DNA of 64,000 nucleotides from Chrysomallon squamiferum (Eukaryota; Mollusca; Gastropoda; Neomphalida; Peltospiridae). The stretch spans positions 18,216,842 through 18,280,841 of the forward strand of contig CM022679.1 in NCBI GenBank assembly GCA_012295275.1. The letters run 5' to 3'. A model generated the notes under the pieces. The model was not told where the DNA came from, made no database searches, and saw only the letters and a program-made list of their open reading frames with translations. Positions 1 to 12,300 of the stretch are shown piece by piece; the first letter of the stretch is position 1; every line of letters begins with the position of its first letter. Both the position numbers and the translations under genes were made by a program.

Positions 1-78
1 TAACAATTTAAAAAACCATAACTTTTGATAAAATTTTAAAGACAATAAGATAAAAAACCAAAGTTAATGTCTACTTAC

Positions 79-201
79 CTTTCGTTCGTGTCCAGTAGCT
101 GGTTTTAGTGGTTCAAGCGTGTTGAAAATTCGTAATTTTCTAAAAGGCAGCGTAGGCACAGAAAAACTCCACGGAATCAAAATATTAGATATCGTGAGCA
201 T
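79..201 (-). CDS. First coding exon of a gene leaving the window on the left; mitochondrial-like N-terminus
   Basis: Reading leftwards, an ATG at 201 opens 41 codons without a stop and ends exactly at a strong donor (AAAG followed by GTAAGTAG), leaving phase 0. The peptide starts MLTISNILIPWSF and continues with several Arg/Lys and no acidic residue until about residue 30, which resembles a mitochondrial import presequence. It ends PLKPATGHERK. An ATG-x-ER motif of this kind also occurs near the mature start of cytochrome c oxidase subunit 5B, but that match is too short to name the gene. The remaining exons lie outside the window. The gene is divergent from the SLC9B gene, whose start codon is only 62 bp away. 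The exon is supported by the open frame and the donor; the product is unknown. Confidence 0.55.
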
Positions 202-263
202 TTATCAATATCCCGTCTGAGTTTGTGTGCAGAAATCCCAAGGAAAGAATATAACACGATCCA
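202..263. promoter_or_regulatory. Short divergent interval between two start codons, probable bidirectional promoter core
   Basis: Only 62 bp separate the start codons of the leftward exon and the SLC9B gene. An in-frame TAA at 252-254 closes the SLC9B frame upstream, so its ATG at 264 is the first usable one. CpG dinucleotides, scarce elsewhere in the window, are more frequent between about 90 and 360. No TATA box is evident at a sensible distance for either gene. Either the 5' UTRs are very short or the two transcripts overlap at their 5' ends. This is inferred from gene layout, not from a recognised promoter motif. Confidence 0.45.
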
Positions 264-3200
264 ATGAAAAGCGAACAAACGGTGCCCCCCCTCATGCAAA
301 ACACGATTTCTGTGGAACAGCTAATTGGTAAGAAACCGCAGCCGCTAATCGCGATATCTGCACATACCTAATATCAGTCACTTTTTTATGCATTTCCACA
401 TTAATATTGGTGTGCTACTTATTACTATTTAGTTGTTTTGTTGTTGTTGTTAAATTGTGAGATATGTTTATTACATTTTAATTTTAATTAGGTATCAACT
501 TCTGCTGAACAAGCGCAGGAATTTGTTACCTGTGTTTAACAATGCTGGTATTATATACTATATCATGATAAAAAAAAAAATATATAATCATTACAGCTAT
601 GACAAATTAAACATAATTATTCTAATGAAACAAACTGTAAAATTCACATTTAAAATTTTCTATTCAGATTACAATATTCTAAATCCTTAAGAAAATGCAT
701 GGAACAACTTTTGGCCTTTTAATTCTTTCTGAAAGCAGTTTAACTGAGATTTTGTGCTCTTTTTCCCTACTATGATTTTTTTAAATTTTTTTATCAGAAA
801 ATGATTGTATGCAGTAACTTAGTTTCTAGTTAAAGAAACTGATTTAAGTTAACCACCTTCAGAAGCCTAAAAGTAAACTTCTTGTAAATTCGATGTAGCA
901 TTATTTATTTTTGGTGTATTAAAATAAATGAAATGATTTAAAAAAAAAAAAAAAAAAAAAATGAAAAAGTGTTCATTTACTAGCAGAAGTACCTGATACT
1001 GTTTTATAGAAACAATAGCTTTTGGCCTGTTTTAGAGTTCATTATTTATGTGTCAAGCATTTTTATTTCATGACATCTGTTATTGGTTTATTTAGACTAT
1101 GAGTTGTAAATAATTGTTTCATAAAATGTTTACTTATTCAGAATTATAAATTCCTCAAACCAGTTTATTTATGTACTATGATATTCACATAATGCTTCTA
1201 TCTTTATATGGTAATATTATAAGTATGATGTTTGGAGTAACACTAGAAAATTGTCTTTTTATTTTGTTTGTCATCTGAGTTGGAAAGTGATGAACATGGC
1301 TATAATTATTTGCAGTTTATGTTGTTGCTTTTTATTATTATTATTACTTTTTACATTTTTTTTAGTTTGTATATCATTTATATATACATGTCACTGTATG
1401 TGTCAAATAAACTATTTATAAATAATATTTACCTTTATGTTACAAAGCTGTAACTTATATGACTACATGCATACATACATATAATTGCAGCATTGTTACA
1501 TTATTTTATTAACACTGTAGTTAGGAATTTTTAATCTTACTATTGTAATTTTGTTATTTTTGTAGTAAAATTTTAGTAATATACTTTCAAGTAAACTCTA
1601 AGAAGGCATATTGTAAACATAAACATTAATTTTATGAATAACTCATGTGAATTATGCAACAGCTAGGTTTGTTATAAGTTCTTTTGACAGCCTGACGATA
1701 ATAAATGTCTTTATTTCAATTTACCTGAGGACAGCTGACAGTTGTACCTGTTTGAGATTACTAACAGTGACAGCAATATATGAAGACATAAATTATTTAA
1801 GATAGCCAAGAGCAAAATAACTGTTAGAGCATTACTTGGAAATAATCTTACTGTAAAAGTAGGTAATGCTTTTCTTTTATGAAAAATAACCCTTGGTTTT
1901 TTCCAAGTTATCTCTGTCTCTCTCTTGCTTGCTTGCTCTCTGTGTGTGTGTGATATATATATATATATATATATATCTCGCACACACACAGAGAGACAGA
2001 GAAAACTCGAAAAAAAAAATGTATATATATATAGAGAGAGAGAGATTGTTGTATTTTGTGTGTGTTTTTGTGACCTTTGCAGAATATGTTTATTTTCATT
2101 TTTAGACGTTTCATAAAAAAAAAATAATAAAAATAAAAAAAAGAACATAAAGACATATTTTGGTAAGTTAAAATTTTGTAACATTTTATTTATTTATTTA
2201 TTTTAATGTTTGATTATTTATTAAATATATTTGTGTATTAAATAAATATTAACTTTAATAAATAGTTTCTAAGATACAACCTACAAGTTTGGAATCCCTA
2301 TCTCTATATATTTATGTTTTATTTGATGTAGTATCTATGTATAAATGTTGTATTTTCATTAATAGCTTCATTAATTTAATACTACTTATTAAAATATTTA
2401 AAAAACTAAAAGAATCCCTCCCCCCCAAAAAAAAAATTAATAAAAAAAAAGAACCAGCATTCACTTATTGTTGATATTAATTTTTAACTGAACAAAACCC
2501 ATTTATTATTATTATTATTATTATTATTTAAAAAAAAATAATAATAAAAAAAATCAAAGAGGAAGTCATTGTTTATTAAATGAAATAAAATGTTATAATA
2601 TAATATAAAATAAAATAAAAAAGAACAAGAAAGGAAAAAGATCCTTTTTATGGTGTTATTTAGTTTTAAAAGGTTGCTTACATATACTTTAGCAATAGCA
2701 ACTATAACATTTTTGACAGCACTTTATTTTGGTAATTTAACTAAATATGATACAGGTTGAAGTATAATTTTCATTTTTAGCTATTTAAAGTTGTGAACTT
2801 AAGTAAATATTTTTAAATGTTGAAAAAATTATTTACTAACATATTTGAAAAAGTAGTATTAAAATAATATGATCAGCAAGTTTCTGTATTTGGAATGCAG
2901 TGTATTTATATCAGGAGAGGCAAAAACCCCACAAAAAAACCATACTAGTTTAGCATCAATTAATTTTTAGAAAATATTGGAGGAAAACATTGGAATAAAT
3001 TGATGAAGTTAATTGCCCAGGATTAAAAAAGAATAAAACAAATCAGTACTAATCATTTATTTAATATTGTAATAAACCATAATGTTTTAATAGGTAATGC
3101 CTTTTCTTTTTTTCATACTTTATTTATAGGTGCACCATTCAAAAAAATTATGGATTGTTCAGAAAACAATGACATTCATCTTCAACAAATAAAAAATACA

Positions 3201-6200
3201 GCTGATCCAAAGAGATGTAATGACAAAAAACACAGTGACATCTCTGTGTCTTATGAAATTGCAGAGGAGTTGGCAGAAAAAAATAAATCACAAAAATGTA
3301 TTAAGTGTCGTTTGTACTATTACAAGTGTACATCTCCAATTCTTACAGAATCCAACCCATTGCCTGACAATCCAACTTGGTTGGACAGATTCAAGCATGG
3401 ATTCTTGTGTCCTCCTCATGGCATACTTGGAGGACTTTTGTTACTTTTAATTCTTTTCTTCACTTGGTGGGGAGTACTCATTGCTATTACAGATAAAGAA
3501 GCTCTTCCTGGAGGGAATTTGTTTGCACTGTTAGTGTTGTTTGTCACATGTTGGCTTGGAGGATATCTCATTTCATTTCTCAGATTGCCTCCATTGCTTG
3601 GTAAATTACTTATTGTTGTTAGATTAGATTTATATGTCAACTTGAAAATTCATTAAATATGTTACTGCTGATAGATTGATTTATTGGAATAATTGAAGAT
3701 TGATTATGCTAACATAAACATTTGAACTACAAGTAATTAAATAAAATTTCTATAAAGAAATGTACACAGGCCTTGTTTTATCTCCTTTGATGAAGTAATC
3801 TTAATAATGTGTACTTAACAGTAAATGCAAATTTCAGTCATGTATTATATTTAAGAAACATTATGGCTAAATATAAAAAATATATAATATCTTTATTTTT
3901 AACTTTATCTTTAAGGCATGCTAATTGTTGGTGGAATACTAAGCAATGTTCCATACATTTCAATAGCTAAAGACATCCACCATAACTGGAGTACAGGTGC
4001 AAGGTGTGTCAAATTTTGAATCATTTCATTTCAGTTTGTTTATCTGATAATTTTCTTTCTGTTTATCTTTTAATTATTTAATTAATGATTTTTTAATTGG
4101 TTTTTTATTTTATTTTATTTTTTTTGAGTAAGAATAATTATTTTTAATACAAGTTAATGAGTTTTTGTACTTTTTATACTGTTACTTAATCCACCTCTTA
4201 ATGTTTAAAACAGTTTTAAATTAACATCACTTGATTCTTTAATAGTGTATATAAGGTCATATTACTAAATTTATTAGACAGATTGCTTTGACTGTGATCC
4301 TGATACGAGCTGGGTTAGGTTTGGATCCAAGAGCTTTACGTCGTCTCTCCTTTGTAGTTGTTCGACTTGCTTTCTCACCTTGTCTCATGGAAACCGTCAC
4401 TGATGGAATTGCAGCTCACCTCCTGTTAGGGCTTCCATGGGAATGGGCCTTTATGCTTGGGTAATATGTTAGAAAAAAATATTCATTATTTCACAACTGT
4501 TTATCTTTATGGTATCTCAGGATATATAGATATTCATAAACATAATTACAAATGCCTGCAATTTATCTTCAGAATGTTAAAATATAAATACAGAAAAACG
4601 TCTTCAATCTTCAGTGTTTTACTACATGTGTGACACTGAAACTTTTTTCTAAATTTGTTATTATAATATACTTTAATAACATATTTTCTTATTATTTTAT
4701 TTAAACATATTTTTGTTTCAGTTTTGTTATTGCAGCAGTGTCACCTGCTGTTGTAGTTCCCTCATTACTTGGTCTGCAGGAGAGAGGTTATGGAATTGAG
4801 AAAGGTGTACCTACGCTTATCATTGCTGCTGCCAGTATTGATGATGTACTGGCCATTACTGGATTTGGAGTCTTAATGGGAATTACCTTCTCAAAAGGTG
4901 AGATGCATTTCATTAACATGTAAAGAATGCAGTGCTATCAAGACAAAATAACTAACAGCTTATTTATTTAGTTTTAGTTTTTTCTGTTGAAAACAAAGTT
5001 TATCATATTTCAACTAATTTAAATCTATTTATAACGTAATCTCTCTAGACAACTGGACTATGTATTCATTTTCTGTTTTTAGATTTATACTTTCAATTAA
5101 GAAGAAGAACAACAAATTATTTTTCGATGTCATTTGAATGTCATATATATTTTTTAATATTATAATTATTTATTAGTTATATATTTTACAACTGTATTGT
5201 GTTATAGTGTTTATAATATCTGATCTTGTTTGTTCCTGTTTCAGTAAATTTTGTTATTATTTTTCAAAGAAATTAATATTTAAAAGCTTTATTCCTTCTT
5301 TTTCATTAACCTACCATTTGATATAAGTATTTGTTATTACAATCCCTTTGTGTACATTTATTTTGGCAATGGTTACAGTGTTTCACACATAATCAATTCA
5401 TTGACAAATCTAAAGACAATTATATTGCTGCTGTAACTAAGAGCAGTGAATCCTTTTCTGTATCAAACATTTAATATGGTCTTTGCTACAAAAAAGTAAA
5501 TGAAAAGTAGATTTAGCAATATGTACCATTTAATATTTCATTCTGTTAGAATGTTACTCATATTAATTCTTTTGTCATAGGAAACCTTGTATGGACCTTA
5601 TTTAAAGGACCCATAGAAGCTATTGTAGGTGTGATTTATGGAATTACAGTTGGCATAATACTTTGGTATATTCCTCAAAAATCAACTGTGAGTAGAGAAA
5701 TCTTGATTTTTTTGTAGTTCTTTCAACATAAACATTTGTTTTTTGTTTTAAGTATATAAATGTATATCTTGTAAACCATGACTTTACATAATATGTTCAT
5801 TAATAAATTGATACCAACTAACGCCTTTCACAAAAGCCTTTCAAATAACACATTTTCATTAAAATACTGCAATTAGATGTTGTAGATCTAGTGATTATTA
5901 CATCTTGTTTGTACATTCTTGATTAAAAACAGCACAAAACATCATGGATTTAGAATTTTATTCTATTATTATTTCCTGATAATTTTTTGTTTGTTTTAAT
6001 TTTGCACTTAATTCAGAAAAATCTCATATTGTTCCGAAGTACACTTCTAATGGCCTTTGGTCTTCTGGCTGTTTTCCTATCCATTTATTTTGAATGGTCA
6101 GGAGCAGGCCCTCTTGGATGCCTTTCGTTGGCTTTTGTTGCTGCACTGAAATGGAGAAATGAGGTGCATCCAGACAATAAGGTACTTGTTACTTTATTTA

Positions 6201-6294
6201 GAATGCCATTAGAAGTTGGAGATGATAGTTAATTGTTATTTGACTTTATAAAACTATTTATTATTTTTGCAAAATAATATATGTGAGTATTAAA

Positions 6295-6331
<37 letters not shown>

Positions 6332-9300
6332 AAAGAAAAGAAAATGACACCATCAGTAAATAGGGATGGACTGGAGGATTCTTCTGTTAAAAACAGAATG
6401 CTAAAAACTTAAAAACTGTAATAGTTCAAGACCTTTCCACTAAATTATCATTCTTACTGGAGCACAAAAAATAATGGTAGAAAAAGTGTTACTGTTATTT
6501 GTTTCTTTGTTAATTTTATAATATTTATGCACAGAATTCTATTGAGGATGTTGTTGGAGTGTTGTGGATGATATTTCAACCTTTGCTCTTTGGTCTGATT
6601 GGAGCTGCTATTACTGTCAGTGACATCGATTCAAACACAATTGGTACACTTAAACAATATAGATAATACATAATTAGGAAAATATATGAAATGTAATTAT
6701 CTTAATCCAGATAACATAATCCTTATTCTTTTTTTTATATTAACATTCATTATTTGGATTTCTTTTTTTCTCCTACAATTAATTTCTTTCATTATTTTTG
6801 TTTGTATAAATTATGTAAAAATGCAGATAAATATTTATTTTATGTAATATTACTGAGAGAATATTATACACATTTATCTATTTTTTAAAAGAAAATGTAG
6901 TTTATTATTATGCAGGGTAAGTGCTAAAAGGTCATATCTATATAAATTTTAAAAATGACATTTAATTTTGGCCTTATAATGAATGATCCTTGAATCTTTT
7001 GGAGATAAAAAATGTTTGTACATAAAAACTTTGCTGGTGTCATTTTGAGGTCTGTATCACTTTCCAAATGACCAATAAAAAGCATGTACAATGTGTCCTT
7101 TTAAGCAAAATTTGGTTAATGCTATTGACTGTTTTGTTGTTTTTTTCTCTTTATTTTGATAATAAGCTCTTGGAGTTGCCACACTGGGTATTGGTCTGGC
7201 AGTACGAATGACAGTATCATTCTTTGCAGTTTTCTGTACAAATCTCAATTTTAGGGAACGTTGTTTCATTGCTATTGCCTGGCTTCCAAAAGCCACAGTT
7301 CAGGTAAGTAATAATTGTAGACTGTGAATAATAGAGATATGGCAACTGCCAGATTTTGGACAGTCAGAACTTGTTGAAAAAAAAAATTAAAATTAAAATG
7401 ACAATTCTGAAGTGGTAGAAACATCTTTCTGTGCCATGCTGCTGTAGCTTAAGTTTTAATACAGGTATGCTTTGTTCATTTGGGTCAAAAGTAAATTCAG
7501 GCATTTCTCTGAAATAACACAATCATCTGTAACTAATGGTGTTTTCTTCAGATGTTTGAAATTAAAACAGATTAGCTCTGTTATAAACCTGTCTACATCT
7601 TCATTTGGTAAAAGAGAAACATCCAAATATCTATTAAAATATTTCTAAACAGTTTATTTTATTGGTTTCTTTTCACAATTAAATTTTTTGTATTCAAGGC
7701 TGCTGTAGGAGCTCTTGCTCTGGACCAGGCAGTTCAACGTAAAAAAAGTGGAATGCAGAATGAAGATGAAATCAGATATGGCAAACAGGTCAGTCATGTT
7801 AAACATGACACATATATGATATTCTCAGTCAGTTTTAAACAACTACTTAAAATATATTTTTATTTCATTCTCAACATAAAATTCTGACCATTTAAAATTT
7901 GCTACATATTGTACAAAGTAATAATAATAACAATAATAATAATAATAAATAAATAAATAAATAATTAATTAATTAATGCACATAACATAACTAGCATTTT
8001 GATATAAGAGAAAACTGAATACTTTATCTACTGCCTTAAAATTGATATAATTATGTTTGAAATAAATGTATACTTGGATGTTAAGGTTGTACAGGGTTTC
8101 TGCCTGAAGAATAGCTGTGTAGAAAAACCTATCCTAAAATTTTCCAAGGGTTGAAAAGCCTACCATGACATTTGATGAACAAAACAAACAAAAAATGTTT
8201 AACCTATATATTTACTCTAATAAAACTAAGGAAGGCCTTGTGATGGCAAAAAGTACCATTTTGTCATGTATGTAATTGACGGGACGCTAAGATGCTTGTT
8301 GAGATTACATAGTTTTTGTTACAACCTGCCCAGTACTGTAGATCTACAAAACAAATAATGTAATAATCATAACTCCAGATTGACAGATGAAATATTTGAG
8401 AGTTGATTAAACTACCTGTCTGCACTTGTCAGCAGATAAACTGTCAAATATTTCATCTGTCTCTCTTTCAAAGACATTGATATTTATCTCTGTTTTATTT
8501 ACAAGCAATCAAAATGAATATTAACATTATGTATTAATCATTTTAAATGTCTTGTCAGCTCTGGTCGGTCATTAATGGGTGCCAAATGGCATTACACAGA
8601 AAATACTGTAGACTGCTGAACATTTTGGCTTTTATGTATATATAGCCAAGCACATCTTTCAAGAAATCCTTGATTGTTTTGTTGAGCACATGAATGATAA
8701 TTTTTTTTTTTTTTTTTTTTTAATCTGAAGTTACGATTATACAATATATTTTCTTTTGTAGACCTACAATAATGGGCAGGTTGTCATAAAAATGCTGTAA
8801 GCAACAAACATGAAATTGTACTGTCAAAACTCTCATGGGTCACCCATTACCAAATTCCTTAATTTTTTGTGGCAGAAACCCTGGGTGGTGGTGGTATTAC
8901 TAAATGTTGGTTTGTTATTGGCAGTTGTTGAATGGATTTTTTATTTATTTAATTTTTTTTTTATTAAACTAGATTTTATTTAATGTTACTGGCATGGTTC
9001 ATATGAATATTTTAGTTAAGTATTTTTGAAGATCCAATTCTCTAAAACACAAATCACTTATTGTTAATATTGTAGGTAATTTCTGTTGATAATTAGAGAT
9101 ATTTTAATATTACTGAGTAAATAAAATGATTATATATACCAATTCATTTTTGGTAACACAAGTCTGTATTATTTAACACATTACTGTTTATTATGAATGC
9201 AGCATTTAAAAATTTAACTTAATAGTGTGTTAAGAAAGAAAACAAAATTTCTCCAAATATTGTAATATTAAAGTTAAAAAACCATTTTTACTGTAATTTT

Positions 9301-12300
9301 TTAATCCTTCACATTAAATTATATATTGTTATTTAATGTCATCAATTTCTATTTCATAAGATAATTATTTTTGTCTTTATAATGTAGTTTTTTCATTACT
9401 TATTTTTTGTTGTTATGCTAATTTTATGCATACAGTAATTGATACTTAGCCATGCTTTGGTTTAAGGTGAATACTTCTGCATGTAGCTGATTTGGTGATT
9501 GTTTCTAGTGTTTAAAAGGTGCTATACTTGCAAAACAATAACAAAACTACAACAGTTGTAACCAATTCATTTATTTCCTATTTTATGTAAATCATAATGA
9601 AAAAAAATGTCAGTTAATTGTTCATTATACAGATGGGATTTAGTTGTGCATTCTTATAAGGCATACTGATAATGTAATTGGTAGGCCTATATTTTAATTT
9701 ATTTTTCAATATTGTAAGAGATCCAGCAGCAAATAATACTGAATGCTTTTCAGTGTTTGAATGGAACTACTCTGTAAACAAAGAAGAACATTTCAGCATT
9801 TTGCTTTTTATAAAACTATTAAGAAAATAAATAAATAAATACGAATAAATTTAGAAATTACAAAAACCCGTGATATTTGTTTTATTGTAGCCTAATAAAT
9901 TATTAACTGCATCATTTGAATTGCATTGGATAACACTGTTTTAAATGTATTCCATTTAAAATAATTAATTATTATTCATGGGTGCATGTCTAATTACTTG
10001 GCAAACTAAATGGACTATTTGCATGAAAATACATTAAAAATAAAAATAATAATAATAATAAAAAAATATATAATTATAAAAGTGACATTCAAGCATATGA
10101 TATTTTAAAAACTTTTTAAATTTCATCTTATCAAAGAGTGAAAGAAAAACAATTTATTTACTTTTATATAATAATTAAAAAAAAAAAAAAAAACGTTTAC
10201 ATATATTAAGCCTTTTAAAAATAACTGTTTAAAAATTTTGTTTTTCACAACATAACAGCTCCTAACAATTGCAGTGTTAAGCATTCTGATCACAGCTCCT
10301 CTGGGTTCTACTGCCATCAACATACTGGGTCCACGCCTGCTGAAATACAGAGTTAAAACCATACAGATAGATGTTGAAGAGATGGAAAATAAACAGTGTT
10401 TCATCAATGACAATCACAGTGGAGAACAGAATATACTTGTTAATGCCAAAGATGAAACATGATTAAGATTAAAATATGTTAAATTGATCTAGATGCTTCA
10501 ATACATTTCCGATTGTGTCAGTATTTTCATACTCCTAATCAACTACTTTGGAAAGTAGTTTTAGATAATCTGAATAAACTGAACAAATATTTTTCCTTAA
10601 AAGTTAATTAGGTACTTCAGTTAACATATTTTTATTGTAAAATAATTAAGTTTTATTCAGTCATATAAACTGATACTAGAATGTGATAAATTGTTAATTA
10701 TTTCTATTTTGAAATATCATTAGGGGTAACTGGATGTTTCTTGAAATCTTAACAGACCTCTTGGATCATCACCAGATTTGTAAATTTATATTTATTTTCC
10801 AGTTCTTTGTTGATATTGCAGTTTGAAATTAATATGAAGTAATACTACAACTCCTGCAACTGGCAGTGTTATGGAGGTTGACACTTACTTATTAATTAAA
10901 TGCAGAAATGTTTTTAGATTTATTACGTGTTTTTTTTCTCCTGTTTTTCTAGTTGTAAAATTGTCTTTGTTCACAGCAGGTATTTAGGTTTTTTGATGGT
11001 TGTTGTTTTTAATATAGCAAAGGTTGTTGTATAAATTCATTTGATCATTTTAGTTACCATTTTCTTGCTTGTTTCTTTAAATTTTATTTGTAGTGTTGAC
11101 CTAGTCATTTTGTTTTGGTTTTTGTTTAGGTGTTTTTTTTGTTTTTTTTTATTCCAGTTGATTCAGTGTTTTCATCCTTTTTATTTTTTGGCAATATTTT
11201 TATTCTATCTCTGACTGAAATTCTATAGTTAAAGATTTTGCTAAGTTTCATGAATTATTTTTGTCATCAGGTGCTTTAAATTTGCTCAGAGCCTAATTTG
11301 CCATTTTTATTTTTATTCAGTGTTACATACTAATATGTTGTTATTTATGTATTTATAAAAAGCATGGGTGATATTTGTTATGTGCCGTTAAAATAAATAT
11401 CTTTGCAAACTGAAGATACCAATTTTATATCTCTACAGGTTCATTTGGTGAAAAATGCTTGGTTAATAATCACCTTACTTTTATATTTTGTTTTTCTATC
11501 CCTCTTTTTTATCTGTTTCCATGAAAATACTAGTTACATAATAATTTTTTTCAGAACAAAAAAATAATATATTACTACTGATTCATAGCTTTAAATTCTT
11601 AACATGCATTTAAAAACATTTTGTTTTTATAATAATAAACATTTACAGTATAATGTTTTTCTTGGTTATTTATTGATTATCTATTTTTTAAACTTTTTTT
11701 TAATGTTTTTGTTTGAAATTTTCTTATATTATAATTTATATACATACCGTATATACTTGTGTACAAGGCGACCTTATGTATAAGTCGATGTGTATTTTAA
11801 GACCAAAAATTGTGTCATTTTAGGTATTACTTGTGTATAAGTCGACTGTAGATTCCAGGCACCGTCACTATTTTTAGACCAGTGTGACAGTGCCATGAAG
11901 GCCTACATTGTACGCCTACTGTAACATAACTTGAATGAGCTGTAACTTGCACGAACATACCATAATAATGTAAATGCATGTATTACACGAGCTATAGCCT
12001 AAATGTATCATATATAGTATCTCTTTAATGTAATAGGTCTAACATGGAAACCTAACTTAGCGTTATATTTAGCCGTTCTATGATTTACAAAATTTGTTGG
12101 TAGTGGATATTAATGACGATTGCAATATTATTTCACCAAATTCTTTACAATTAAACAAGTGAATTTTGTTTATGAAATTAGGACCGATATTTAGTGCAAT
12201 TTGGCAGAGAAGTCTGCATTCCTAGATCATTGCAAGACGCCGTAAGGCATAACGCCGTACTGACGGTTTTCTCGCTTTAAGATGCATTTTTATGTCATTA

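Noticed and set aside
1711-2184. 157-codon open frame on the minus strand
   Set aside because: It runs across the CT/TG/AT microsatellite and poly-purine tracts. The protein is runs of Phe, Ser and Tyr-Ile repeats, with no family signature, inside an SLC9B intron.
3150-3656. 168-codon frame as a stand-alone small gene
   Set aside because: It is SLC9B exon 2 plus read-through past the donor at 3601; upstream and downstream exons join in phase.
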